Assembly (NCBI RefSeq): GCF_036567905.1
Contig: NZ_DATCTO010000077.1
Location: 1-64,000, forward strand
Length of the DNA: 64,000 nt
Origin: Candidatus Binatus sp.
Lineage (GTDB): Bacteria; Desulfobacterota; Binatia; Binatales; Binataceae
Reading direction: 5' to 3'
Below, piece by piece: positions 43,374-52,259 of this stretch. The notes below the pieces were generated by a model. The model saw only the letters and a list, made by a program, of their open reading frames with translations. It had not been told where the DNA came from and made no database searches. The position numbers and the translations under genes were made by a program. How positions within the stretch are numbered: the first letter of the stretch is position 1; each line of letters begins with the position of its first letter.

Positions 43374-44048
43374 CTAGTTGGCGCCGGCGCCAGCCGTCAC
43401 CGGCTTGCGCGCCGCGGCTCGCTCCACGTCGCTCGCGACCCGATCCGGTTCGGCCTTTTGACCTATGTACTGAAGCAATTCACGACCGTTCGCATCGACC
43501 AGGAAGAATTCGAGAACGTGATCGACCGTTCCATCGGCTTCGCGCTTTCGAATCACGTTGAATCGCGCCATCACGTCTTCGATCTGTTTGGGCGTTCCCG
43601 TCAGGAACAGCCAGCCGCTAACGTCAGCACCCTGTTTGTTCGCATACGCGAGAAGCTGCGCCGGGTGATCGTGTTCGGGATCGACTGTTATCGACACGAT
43701 GCGGGCCTCGGTTCCAAGCCTGGGTCCGAGTCGATTTGCGACCTGTTTCATCTGAGTCGTGAGCAGAAGACACGGTCCGGGACAGCTGGTGTAAATAAAA
43801 TCGAACAGCACCGGTTTCCCCTTCAGCGAGGCCAGGGAAACGTTGCGGCCATGCTGATCGACCAAGGTGATGTCGGGTAAGCAGTCGGAGCTATTGCTGA
43901 CCGCAAATCCTCCGCGCTCCCCAATATCTTCGGCCGTCCGGCGACAACCAGTTAGAGTCACCACGCCCACGATGACAACCAGCATCGTCAGAGCCAGGCT
44001 TGTACCGAGACTCTGCTCCTTGAGATTAAGGTTTAGCGTTGGGGTCAC
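43374..44048 (-). CDS. SCO1/SenC-type copper chaperone lipoprotein
   Basis: This 224-aa protein has an N-terminal membrane segment ending in the lipobox LTGC, then a thioredoxin fold with TSCPGPC, the copper-binding CxxxC of SCO proteins. The partner His is in VDHVLEFFLVD, and the family segment ARIVSITVDPEHDHPAQLLAYA is present. SCO proteins insert copper into the CuA site of oxidase subunit II. The CuA-like gene lies 26 bases downstream, which fits a dedicated chaperone-client pair. The gene overlaps the upstream TlpA-like gene by 23 bases. Confidence 0.9.
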   Translation of the reverse strand: MTPTLNLNLKEQSLGTSLALTMLVVIVGVVTLTGCRRTAEDIGERGGFAVSNSSDCLPDITLVDQHGRNVSLASLKGKPVLFDFIYTSCPGPCLLLTTQMKQVANRLGPRLGTEARIVSITVDPEHDHPAQLLAYANKQGADVSGWLFLTGTPKQIEDVMARFNVIRKREADGTVDHVLEFFLVDANGRELLQYIGQKAEPDRVASDVERAAARKPVTAGAGAN

Positions 44049-44586
44049 CTCGATTGCCTGAAGCCGGCGCCACGGGTTTCTCCGCCAGCAGCGGTAGCAC
44101 TATGTCGGCGAGATCTTTCTCGGTAACCGCCGATTGGCCGGGTGTGAGCTTCGCGCGGATGACTCCGCTGCGATCTACAACGAAGGTGACGGGCATAACG
44201 TCGGGCGGACTGAAATCGTTGACTTTCGCGTCATACAGCATCGCCGCCGGATAGCTGAACGACCGCATGACCTTGAGCACCTCGGACCGATCGTGCGGGC
44301 CGTCGACGCTGAGACCGATCATCTCGAGTCCCTGGCCATGATAGCGCCGATAGAAGGCGTCAAGAGCCGGCATTTCGTAGCGGCAAGGCGGACACCAGCT
44401 AGCCCAAAAGTTGAGGACTACGACCTTCCCGCGCAGCGCACTCAGATCGAATGTGCGACCGTCCAGTTCGGGCACGACCAGCGCCGGCGCCGCGCCACCC
44501 ACAGTCGCGGAGGCCAACGCCAATGCAGCCATACACAGGATCATGCCGACTCCTGCCGCAGCGGACCACAATGCCATTCGCCTCAC
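44026..44586 (-). CDS. TlpA/ResA-type thiol-disulfide reductase
   Basis: This 186-aa secreted thioredoxin-like protein has an N-terminal signal or anchor (about 5-30) and the active site WASWCPPCRYEMP, preceded by GKVVVLNFWASW. The cis-Pro is in MPVTFVVDRSG. Such proteins keep periplasmic cysteines reduced, for instance in cytochrome or CuA assembly. The GTG at 44584-44586 with GGGAAG upstream is used as start; ATG 44577 is an alternative. Its overlap with SCO1 argues for translation coupling. Confidence 0.9.
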   Translation of the reverse strand: MRRMALWSAAAGVGMILCMAALALASATVGGAAPALVVPELDGRTFDLSALRGKVVVLNFWASWCPPCRYEMPALDAFYRRYHGQGLEMIGLSVDGPHDRSEVLKVMRSFSYPAAMLYDAKVNDFSPPDVMPVTFVVDRSGVIRAKLTPGQSAVTEKDLADIVLPLLAEKPVAPASGNRGDPNAKP

Positions 44587-44603
44587 GATTGTCTTCCCAC
44601 GCT

Positions 44604-45623
44604 TCAGAAACTGTAACTCAGGATCAGTTTGGTCGCGAAGGGCGCGGTCAGCTGATAACCCCTCATGTTTTGAAAAATTGGGACCTCAATGTCTGCGTAA
44701 GCCCGGATGACTCCGAGTTGGATCTCGCCTCCCGGGGCAACCATGAAACGGGTGTAGCCGCTGTCGGCAGGCATGGCGTTATTTCCCGTATCCCGCGTAC
44801 GGTCAGCGGCGAGAAAGGTAAGCATCGGAGCGAGTTCGCTCAGAGGACCTACTTTGCCGAAGTCGTAGTAGGCTCCCACCGCCCCATCGACTTCCCTACC
44901 GGGCGTGTATTGGTCCTGTTCCCAGAGCGGCAAATCGTAGTTGACCTGCACGAAGTAGTTGAAGGGGCGTTCCATGAAGGTCAACGGCAACGTCCCCAAC
45001 TTCGTCGGTAATGTTCCGAGGTGGTAAACCCCCATGAGAAGATCAGTGCTACCCGTGCCAATCTGCGTGTCCCGATCGTAGGGTGGATAGGTCCAGTCGC
45101 CGCTGGGGACCTTGACTCCCATCAGGAGTCCGGTCGACATGTCCTCCGACAGGCCCGTGTACATCCCCTGGATCCGGATATCGCCTATGGAGTTGTTCTG
45201 GTACCAATGGATGCCGTCGTTGTTGCCCGCATAAGCACCTTTGTAATCGCGCACCCAATAGGGCACCTCGAGCATCACTCCCCAGTCCCGATTGAACATA
45301 TACTGTACGCCAGCTTCCATGAAGTTTGTTCGGATGTACTTGTCGTTGTTGTAGAAGGCGGAGGCCGGCTGGGTCGCGTGGAAGTTTATGTGCTGATCCA
45401 TGAATTCATATTGTAGCCACACCTGGCCTCCGGACCCCTGAGGAAACAGTGACGCGGTTCCTACCTCGAAAACACCACACCCGCATGCACAGGCCCAGCT
45501 CAGACTGGGCGTTAGCCCGACGAGGAAAACAGCCGCCACCAACAAGCGTCTGCACGTTTTCCCGACGTCATGCAGGGAAACGGCCGCCTTGCCCAAAAGG
45601 ACAGCCTCAGAAATCCCTCGCAT
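44604..45623 (-). CDS. Predicted outer-membrane beta-barrel protein with CACGCG motif
   Basis: This 339-aa protein has a signal peptide (CRRLLVAAVFLVGLTPSLSWA), directly followed by CACGCGVFEVGTASLFP, a Cys-rich mature N-terminus that could bind metal. The rest is beta-rich with alternating aromatic strands (GVQYMFNRDWGVMLEVPYWV, LMGVKVPSGDWTYPPYDRD) and ends with the strand TKLILSYSF, whose terminal Phe is typical of outer-membrane barrels. It is probably a channel or surface protein of the copper/redox cluster. The start at 45621-45623 follows GGGAG; a longer frame to 45761 lacks a signal-like start. Confidence 0.75.
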   Translation of the reverse strand: MRGISEAVLLGKAAVSLHDVGKTCRRLLVAAVFLVGLTPSLSWACACGCGVFEVGTASLFPQGSGGQVWLQYEFMDQHINFHATQPASAFYNNDKYIRTNFMEAGVQYMFNRDWGVMLEVPYWVRDYKGAYAGNNDGIHWYQNNSIGDIRIQGMYTGLSEDMSTGLLMGVKVPSGDWTYPPYDRDTQIGTGSTDLLMGVYHLGTLPTKLGTLPLTFMERPFNYFVQVNYDLPLWEQDQYTPGREVDGAVGAYYDFGKVGPLSELAPMLTFLAADRTRDTGNNAMPADSGYTRFMVAPGGEIQLGVIRAYADIEVPIFQNMRGYQLTAPFATKLILSYSF

Positions 45624-45723
45624 AGAACATCTCCCAGCGGACACCTTGTGGTACGCCGCTTGCCTGAACGAAAAAAGACTGGCGCCGGGAACCCATATCG
45701 GGAACGCCGTCGAACGAAGGTCT

Positions 45724-46038
45724 TCAGACGGGACGCTTTGGCGGCGGAGTGTCGGGGGCAACCTGACCGTCGACTAATCGCACCGTCTCTTTTACCGCGG
45801 TCGAGCCCAGATGGCGGAGAGTGAGCTCCGGCAAGAGCGTCGCAGGGCGTGCGAGCAATGTGTTCGACCCGCGGTCGAGCATTTGAATCGGCTGGCAAAT
45901 GTTTACGGTCAATTCCGGCCGGCTCGGTCCGGAGACGACGACAAACCCGGGATTCGAGGGGACGCTGGTCAACAACATGACGATGGCCACGATTAAACTC
46001 AGGTCCCGCAAGTCCGCCTTTGAAAACAACCGCCTCAT
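45724..46038 (-). CDS. Small secreted or membrane protein of unknown function
   Basis: A 104-aa protein with an N-terminal hydrophobic segment (LSLIVAIVMLLTSV) followed by a short soluble part with ELTVNICQPIQMLDRGSN and a Pro-rich end. No family is recognised. It lies upstream of the barrel gene on the same strand, so it may belong to the copper/redox cluster. The start is the ATG at 46036-46038; a frame to 46080 is also open. Confidence 0.55.
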   Translation of the reverse strand: MRRLFSKADLRDLSLIVAIVMLLTSVPSNPGFVVVSGPSRPELTVNICQPIQMLDRGSNTLLARPATLLPELTLRHLGSTAVKETVRLVDGQVAPDTPPPKRPV

Positions 46039-46103
46039 ACCGCAGCGACCACTTCTAAGGCAATCCCCGCTCGCGTTCAAGATCCACTGGCTTGATGTTC
46101 ATT

Positions 46104-46826
46104 TTATCCGCGCAGCAAGCGGGTAACCAGAAAAATTGCGAGCATCCCCATACAGGTGGCGACGCCAACCAATGGAGAGTCGTGCTCGCGAGCTTCCGGC
46201 AGCAGATCCGAGGCCCCGATGTAAAGAAAAGAGCCGGCGAAAAATGCAAGCAGCCACGGCAGCAGTCCCGCCCTCAAATTGAACATCAGCGTCGAGGCCG
46301 CACCGAGAACCGGCGTCAACATATCCACTATCAGCCAGAAAACGGCGCGTCTGGGCGAATTTCCATGCGCGAGAACGACCGACACGGTGTTCAGCCCGTC
46401 GCTGAAATCGTGCGCGATTATGCCAAACGCAATTAACAGTCCCATCTCGACGCTCGTCTGAAAGCCAACACCGATTGCAACGCCGTCCAGGAAACTGTGA
46501 AACGCCAGGCCGGCCGCGGACACCGCGCCAAGCTCCATCTCATGGGATGGCGCCAAGTGAGGATGTTCGCGAGCACGGTGCATCGCCGTGTAACGTTCAA
46601 GTCCGAAGAAGGCAAGGAATCCAAGCGCAGTCATCGGCATGTACGATGCGCCGTGAGGGAAAGCGAAGACTTCCGGCAGTATGTCGAACAGCGCCACCGC
46701 CAACACCGCGCCGGAACTGAAGCCGAGCAGCAAATGAAGCCGGTCGCGCAAGCGCATGGCTGCCATACCGCCCAACCCGGTGGAGATGAGCGTGACTAGA
46801 GCAAGAAGTATCGGCGCGAATCGCAT
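46104..46826 (-). CDS. ZIP family metal transporter
   Basis: This 240-aa protein has eight membrane segments and the two ZIP metal-binding motifs HSFLDGVAIG (segment IV) and HDFSDGLNTVSVVL (segment V), plus a His-containing loop (AREHPHLAPSHE). ZIP proteins bring zinc, iron or other divalent metals into the cytoplasm. It is next to the SCO1/CuA-like cluster on the same strand, suggesting a metal-handling locus. Confidence 0.9.
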   Translation of the reverse strand: MRFAPILLALVTLISTGLGGMAAMRLRDRLHLLLGFSSGAVLAVALFDILPEVFAFPHGASYMPMTALGFLAFFGLERYTAMHRAREHPHLAPSHEMELGAVSAAGLAFHSFLDGVAIGVGFQTSVEMGLLIAFGIIAHDFSDGLNTVSVVLAHGNSPRRAVFWLIVDMLTPVLGAASTLMFNLRAGLLPWLLAFFAGSFLYIGASDLLPEAREHDSPLVGVATCMGMLAIFLVTRLLRG

Positions 46827-46963
46827 GGATGATTTTGCTCAGAGTTCAATACCGACGGTCAAAAAGCCAGTCGCGGTACGCCGCGTTCCTCGAGAATTCC
46901 TGGATGCTAGTATGAATGAAGACGGAGAAACATACGCGCGCTGTACCCGGAGAAGCCACAACG

Positions 46964-47599
46964 ATGACGTCACGAACGAAGTGGATCCTAACGCTCTTGC
47001 TTGCCGGCGGCGTTTTATTCGGTCTGACGCCGATCGACGTTTTGGCCGAGGCCAAGGGCAACGACCGCGCTACCGCGGTTTTTTCGGGCGGCTGTTTCTG
47101 GGGCGTGGACGGCGTCTTCAAGCATGTGAAAGGCGTGTCCAAAGTTGTTTCCGGGTACGCAGGAGGAGATGCAGACACCGCGAACTATGAAACCGTCAGC
47201 ACAGGAACGACGGGACATGCCGAGTCGGTGCAGGTCACTTACGATCCGTCGAAGGTTTCGTACGACGATCTGTTGAAAGTATTTTTTTTCGTCGCTCACG
47301 ATCCGACCGAGCTGAATCGACAGGGCCCGGATTCAGGAACTCAATATCGGTCCTCGATCTTCTATGAGAACGGCGGTCAGAAGAAGCTGGCGGATGACTA
47401 CATCGCCCAACTCGAACAGAGACATTCATTCTCCAAGCCAATCGTAACCACGGTAGTTCCGCTCACCGCCTTCTACCCGGCCGAGGACTACCAGCAAAAC
47501 TACCTGGCTCTGCACCCGGACCAGCCCTACATCGTCATCAACGATATGCCGAAACTCGAACGGCTCCGGCAAGACTTCCCCGGGCTCTACCAGCCATAG
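46964..47599 (+). CDS. msrA: Peptide methionine sulfoxide reductase A, secreted
   Basis: This 211-aa protein has an N-terminal signal peptide (WILTLLLAGGVLFGLTPIDVLAEA), then MsrA: FSGGCFWGVDGVF with the catalytic Cys, SGYAGGDADTANYETVSTGTTGHAE, and HDPTELNRQGPDSGTQYRSSIF. It repairs oxidised Met in envelope proteins. The ATG at 46964 follows GGAGAAG. It diverges from the ZIP transporter. An envelope location would suit protection of the adjacent copper/redox proteins. Confidence 0.94.
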   Translation: MTSRTKWILTLLLAGGVLFGLTPIDVLAEAKGNDRATAVFSGGCFWGVDGVFKHVKGVSKVVSGYAGGDADTANYETVSTGTTGHAESVQVTYDPSKVSYDDLLKVFFFVAHDPTELNRQGPDSGTQYRSSIFYENGGQKKLADDYIAQLEQRHSFSKPIVTTVVPLTAFYPAEDYQQNYLALHPDQPYIVINDMPKLERLRQDFPGLYQP

Positions 47600-47671
47600 T
47601 CCCGAAGTCGGAGAAGCGCGCTACTGCGCGTAGAGCAGCCCAGCCAGCGATGCAAAACGATCGCGCCGCGA

Positions 47672-49477
47672 TCATGCAGCGGCGTCGCCGCTACTGTCGA
47701 TTTGACGAATCGCGTCGGCGCGCGTGCGGGCCTGGTCGGCGGCATGGCGCGCTGAATCCGTTGCGTGGTAGAGCTCGAGATCGGCGCCGAACTCGTCATC
47801 AGCGACCGGGCTGAGCGCGACATCGGTATAACGCTTCGACGCCGGATCGTTCTCGATCTTGCGTCGCAGCCGCTCCAGCCGCCACATGAACCACAGACCG
47901 GGCACATAGGTCGCTGACATCTCGCGCGCGCGCCGCATAAAAAACCTGAGCGGGTTCTCGCGCGGAAAACCAGGACGGCGCTGCGTGCGCGGCTTGCGCC
48001 GAATGATCCCGCCTTGCAGCGGATGCACCCGCTCGTAGGCGTGACTCCCATAAAAATAGAGAATCATCGAGGTCATCCGCCGCGTGCGCATTCCACTGGC
48101 GACGGCCCGCTTGATCAGCGTCTCGATGTGCGCCGGCGAATAGTACAGATGCCATGCGCGCTGGTAGATATCCTGCCACTCGGCAGCGCTCATCCGCGGA
48201 TGATCGGCGGCCGCGTGCTCGGCGTCATACTTGTTGGTATCCGCTTCCATCCGCTCGCCGCGCAGGTACATCTCCTGGTGATCCTTGGAGCCGGGCAGCG
48301 GCGTCAGCATAAAGAACTCCATGATGTCGATCGGGAGTTCGCGCTGGATGATCTGGATGTCGCGCTCGATGCTATCGGGCGTGTCGGACGGGAAGCCGAG
48401 GATGTAGCCGGCGTAGGTCAGAACCTTGGCGCGCTTCCACGCCTGAAGCATCCTGCGGTATTCGGTGATGCAATTCTGACCCTTCGATGCGCCCTTGAGG
48501 CTGTCGGGATTGATGCTCTCGAGCCCGATAAAGACTTTCTTGCACCCTGCGCGCACCGACTTCTCCACGAAATTCGGGATTTTGTGGCACATGGTGTCGA
48601 CCTGCATGATGATGTTTATCTTCAGCCGGTCGCGGCGCTTGAGTTGGATGATGCGGTCGAGGATCGCTTCCCAGTTCCGATTGCGCGCGAAATTGTCATC
48701 GGTAATGAAGAAGCTGCGGACACCCTGCGCCGCGTGCGCGCGAATCAACTGTTCGATGTCGTCGGCGCTGCGATGACGTGACTTGCGCCCCTGCACATTT
48801 ATGATCGTGCAGAAGCTGCAGCTGAACGGGCATCCGCGCCCCGCATCGAAGCATCCGATCGCCCCGGCATAGCGCTTGACGTATTTGATTGGAAGGAACG
48901 GCAGCGGCTCGCCGTCCATCGCCGGCAAATCGGCCATGAAGTTGTAAACCGGCGGGAGACGATCCTCGAACGCAGCGACCAGCAGCTCGTCGAGCCGGTG
49001 CTCGGCCTCGCCCGCGAACAGCGTGATTCCGAGCGCGAGCGCGTCCTTCATCTCGGGCGGCATCTCGGGGAGCATCGCGAGACATCCGCTGACGTGGAAT
49101 CCGCCGATCGCGACCTGGATTCCGGCAGCGCGCAGTTCGCGCGCGATATCAACCGCGCGGGCAAACTGGTTGGTTTGCACTCCGATCATCAGCACGACGC
49201 CCCGGTTCAAGTTGCGCTTGAACCGGCGAATTATCGAACGCACCGGGACTCTCGCGTTAGTCTCGTCGTGCGCCGCGATCTCGAGATCAACTCCGTCGCC
49301 GAGGACGGCCCGCGCCTGCGCGTCGAGGGCGAGGCCGTAGATACTCGACAGCGAGCTCGACGGCACGAAGCCGCGCCACCATTGGATGAGATAGCCGTCG
49401 TCGTCGTAATGCGACGGCTTGATCAGCTCGACAAGAAATCTGGCGCGACCCGCTTCATTCATTTTTTTCCCAGGCAT
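47672..49477 (-). CDS. B12-binding-domain radical SAM protein
   Basis: This 601-aa protein has an N-terminal cobalamin-binding-like Rossmann region (about 75-175: RGVVLMIGVQTNQFARAVDIARELRAAGIQVAIGG) followed by a radical SAM barrel with CPFSCSFC (Cys216, Cys220, Cys223) and ITDDNFARNRNWEAILDRI. The family carries out methylations and ring changes on unactivated carbons using SAM and cobalamin. The substrate is unknown. No biosynthetic partners are adjacent. Met6 (49462), behind GGGAA, may be the real start. Confidence 0.88.
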   Translation of the reverse strand: MPGKKMNEAGRARFLVELIKPSHYDDDGYLIQWWRGFVPSSSLSSIYGLALDAQARAVLGDGVDLEIAAHDETNARVPVRSIIRRFKRNLNRGVVLMIGVQTNQFARAVDIARELRAAGIQVAIGGFHVSGCLAMLPEMPPEMKDALALGITLFAGEAEHRLDELLVAAFEDRLPPVYNFMADLPAMDGEPLPFLPIKYVKRYAGAIGCFDAGRGCPFSCSFCTIINVQGRKSRHRSADDIEQLIRAHAAQGVRSFFITDDNFARNRNWEAILDRIIQLKRRDRLKINIIMQVDTMCHKIPNFVEKSVRAGCKKVFIGLESINPDSLKGASKGQNCITEYRRMLQAWKRAKVLTYAGYILGFPSDTPDSIERDIQIIQRELPIDIMEFFMLTPLPGSKDHQEMYLRGERMEADTNKYDAEHAAADHPRMSAAEWQDIYQRAWHLYYSPAHIETLIKRAVASGMRTRRMTSMILYFYGSHAYERVHPLQGGIIRRKPRTQRRPGFPRENPLRFFMRRAREMSATYVPGLWFMWRLERLRRKIENDPASKRYTDVALSPVADDEFGADLELYHATDSARHAADQARTRADAIRQIDSSGDAAA

Positions 49478-49685
49478 GAGCCATTCACTCTACGGGTTGT
49501 CCAAAATTATCGCTACCTGCCGCATCGTCCTCTGCGCGATTGGATCGAGTCGATAGAAAGAGTAGGTATTGCGCTGGTATGAGTTGGCGTACGCTCCTAT
49601 CCGGGCATCGATAGGACGCGAATCATAACGAGCAGTTACACAACGGCGCGAGCTGCGCATAGCAAGCGCGCCAAAGGAGCGAATC

Positions 49686-49922
49686 TTGGACCTGGAAAAA
49701 TTAGTGGCGGACTTGAGGGAGGAGAGCGACAGGCTCGGTCGAGCTATTGCGGCGCTCTTGGGATCGGCCTTGTCAGGGGGCGGCGAGAAGACGCGAGTCG
49801 GCAGGCCAAAGGGGACCACGTCGAAAAGGCGCAAGCGCGGAGGCCTGACTCCCGAAGGCAGAAAGCGGTTGTCAATCGCGATGAAGAAGCGTTGGGCAGA
49901 GCGCAGGAAGATGGGTTTGTAG
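49686..49922 (+). CDS. Small basic protein with AT-hook-like motif
   Basis: A 78-aa protein beginning with an acidic helix (LEKLVADLREESDRLGRAIAALLG), then GRPKGTTSKRRKR, an AT-hook-like basic segment, and LTPEGRKRLSIAMKKRWAERR. The last block recurs in small hypothetical or DNA-binding proteins of soil bacteria. The start TTG at 49686-49688 is supported by AAAGGAG seven bases upstream. It may bind DNA. Function unknown. Confidence 0.7.
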   Translation: MDLEKLVADLREESDRLGRAIAALLGSALSGGGEKTRVGRPKGTTSKRRKRGGLTPEGRKRLSIAMKKRWAERRKMGL

Positions 49923-50065
49923 CGAACTGCTCGAATCGACGCGAAGACATAGGCTTGCGCTGTGCGCGCGAGTTGGCAGCGCCAATCGGCGGGAGGCGAT
50001 TGCAGCCGCCCGCCAGTTGATGCGCAACTTGTTTACTCAAACCCGGTAATCAAGGGGAGAGCAGG

Positions 50066-50647
50066 ATGGCTTTACTTGTAACGCAGTTGGGAATCGAAGA
50101 AGTAAGGGCGCATCGTACCTGGTTTCTCTGCCTGGGAGCGGTGCTGATCGTCATAGGCACCATAGCGATAGGCAGCGTCGAACTCATGACGATGGTTTCC
50201 GTGATTTTCCTCGGATGGCTGCTGATCTTCGGCGGCCTGTTCGAAATCATTCACGGGTTTGCGCGACGCGCGTGGGGCGGCTTCTTCATTAATCTCATGA
50301 GCGGCGCGCTATACGCAGTTACCGGCATCCTGATGGTCACGCATCCGGAGGTGGCTGCCGTGACGCTGACCTTGATGATCGCGATGCTGCTGATCGCCGC
50401 CGGCACTTTTAGAATTTTCGTAGCCTTTTCGACTCCGATCCATCATCGGGGATGGCTGATCTTGAACGGCGCAATTTCGCTGTTCCTCGGATTTTCGATC
50501 ATGAGCTGGTGGCCGAGCTCAGGACTGTGGGTCATCGGACTGTTCATCGGCATCGATATGATTTTCGACGGCTGGACTGAAGTGATGCTTGCGTTGAGCA
50601 GCGGGCGCAGCGGAGGATCTGCAACCGCTCAAACCGCGGGTGCGTGA
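50066..50647 (+). CDS. HdeD family membrane protein
   Basis: This 193-aa protein has six membrane segments in a repeated pattern (DUF308), including GWLLIFGGLFEIIHGFARRAWGGFFINLMSGALYAVTGILMVTHPEVAAVTLT. HdeD of E. coli is linked to acid resistance; the role of other members is unclear. It stands alone, with an HPt gene converging on it. Confidence 0.9.
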   Translation: MALLVTQLGIEEVRAHRTWFLCLGAVLIVIGTIAIGSVELMTMVSVIFLGWLLIFGGLFEIIHGFARRAWGGFFINLMSGALYAVTGILMVTHPEVAAVTLTLMIAMLLIAAGTFRIFVAFSTPIHHRGWLILNGAISLFLGFSIMSWWPSSGLWVIGLFIGIDMIFDGWTEVMLALSSGRSGGSATAQTAGA

Positions 50648-50659
50648 TCCGGCCGCAGA

Positions 50660-51049
50660 TTATCCATCAGCGCCGCGCATATGGCTCGATCGATAAGCTT
50701 CCAGCGCGGCACGGACTCGTTGCGTTTCCGCGACCATGGAATCGATCGCCGTTCGAAGGCCGTCGGTTTGTTCGTGCCTGACCCGGCCTTCGATCTCACG
50801 CGACAACTCCATCAGGCGCACCGCGCCAAAATGACTGCAGCTGCCCTTGACCGCGTGTGCGGTCGCCGCAATTCCGGCACGGTCGTCGTGGCTCATCTGC
50901 AAGCCGATCAGGCGTACCCGTTCGCTCAAGTCGGCAAGAAATACCTCGATCATTTCGGTGACAAATTGCTCGCCCAGTTCATCGCTTTCGGCGAGCCGGG
51001 TAATCGCGCACATGTCGATCGCGGGAACGCTGGCGGTTTCAATGCTCAC
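50660..51049 (-). CDS. HPt (histidine phosphotransfer) domain protein
   Basis: A 129-aa single HPt domain with the phosphorylated His in AHAVKGSCSHFGAVRLMELSREIE. Such proteins relay phosphate between hybrid kinases and response regulators. No kinase or regulator is adjacent, so the partner is elsewhere. It converges with hdeD, 12 bases apart. Confidence 0.88.
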   Translation of the reverse strand: MSIETASVPAIDMCAITRLAESDELGEQFVTEMIEVFLADLSERVRLIGLQMSHDDRAGIAATAHAVKGSCSHFGAVRLMELSREIEGRVRHEQTDGLRTAIDSMVAETQRVRAALEAYRSSHMRGADG

Positions 51050-51320
51050 TCTTTTTCATCCGGTCGCTGGTTCACTCGCTCCCACCAGACACGCACAGCA
51101 CGCCTTCGCGCCTGATCGATCCAAGTTGCGTGCCGCCGCAACACAACGGCCTGCCAAGCGTGACCGACGCCGCCAATGATTGGCTGTGACGGGCAGTCGC
51201 GCGCCTTATGAACTCCCGGGAATTTTGAGCGTCGATGCGAGGTCCGATGCGCGAGCGTCGAGAGTCGTCAAAATCGCACCGCAGTGTCATTTGTTTGCCG
51301 CTGCGGGATTCGCGGATGTT

Positions 51321-52220
51321 TCACTTTGCGCGTGCGACTCCGCGCGCTTCGATCAGCGCCATCAGCCGGCTTGGGATAGCGCTGCGGAAATCCATCGAGG
51401 CGCCCGACACCGGATGGCAAAACTTCAGCTCGCACGAATGGAGCGCCAGCCGCCGGGCGGGATCGCTGGTCGCGCCATATTTACGATCGCCGACGATAGG
51501 ATGACCCAAGCCAGCCATCTGCACGCGAATCTGATTTTTGCGGCCGGTTTCGAGCGTAAGTTCGACGAGCGACCTGTCTTGACCGGTTCGTAAAACGCGA
51601 TAGTGCGTGATTGCAGGCTCCCCACCCCGCTCGACGCGATGCATCTTGAATGACTTGCTCTCTACAAGATTGTCCCGAATCGTTCCAATTGCCTTCGAGG
51701 GCGCGCCCTCCACGACGGCAAGGTATTTTTTGATGACGCTCTTCCAGTTCTGCTGAAGGACCGCCTGGATCGGGCGACTTCTTGCGAACATCATCAGGCC
51801 GGAGGTCTCGCGGTCGAGTCGATGCACGATGAAGGCCTGTTGCGCCGGCGATTTTGTGAGCGCCTTGAGATGTTCGTTGAGGATCCGATGCGCGGTTCTC
51901 TCTTTCTCGCCCTCCGATCCCATCGAAAGCAGCCCCGCTCGTTTGTCAACCACGGCGATATCATCGTCGAGATAGATGATTTTCAGGCCATGACGCTCGA
52001 TCGACGCGGCCGGGATTTGCTTGCCCGCGGCGATAGTCACAACGTCGCCCGGCTCCAACTGGGTATCATGCCTGACGGCGGTCATTCGCTTTACGCTAAC
52101 CGCCCGGAAGCGCAGAAGATCTTTCGCCTGTTTGCGCGACAGTCCGAGCGGAATGCTGAGCAGATACGGCAGCAGTTCGCATCGCGACGAGACGCTAAAC
52201 TGATGGTCGCGCGTGGGCAT
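51321..52220 (-). CDS. RluA family pseudouridine synthase
   Basis: This 299-aa protein has an S4-like N-terminus (LLPYLLSIPLGLSRKQAKDLLRFRAVSVKRMTA) and the RluA catalytic motif HRLDRETSGLMMFA with its Asp, then TGRKNQIRVQMAGLGHPIVGDRKYGA. It converts uridine to pseudouridine in rRNA or tRNA. The ATG at 52218-52220 is chosen. The open frame goes on to 53018 but there it runs antisense to the TPR gene and has no family-like sequence. Confidence 0.93.
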   Translation of the reverse strand: MPTRDHQFSVSSRCELLPYLLSIPLGLSRKQAKDLLRFRAVSVKRMTAVRHDTQLEPGDVVTIAAGKQIPAASIERHGLKIIYLDDDIAVVDKRAGLLSMGSEGEKERTAHRILNEHLKALTKSPAQQAFIVHRLDRETSGLMMFARSRPIQAVLQQNWKSVIKKYLAVVEGAPSKAIGTIRDNLVESKSFKMHRVERGGEPAITHYRVLRTGQDRSLVELTLETGRKNQIRVQMAGLGHPIVGDRKYGATSDPARRLALHSCELKFCHPVSGASMDFRSAIPSRLMALIEARGVARAK

Positions 52221-52259
52221 TGCGTTAATATGGTCGCCCACTATTGATGAAGCGGCAAG

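Noticed and set aside
45724..47299. Possible plus-strand small genes around the ZIP transporter
   Set aside because: They are antisense to the ZIP gene or the small secreted protein and have no export or domain signal.
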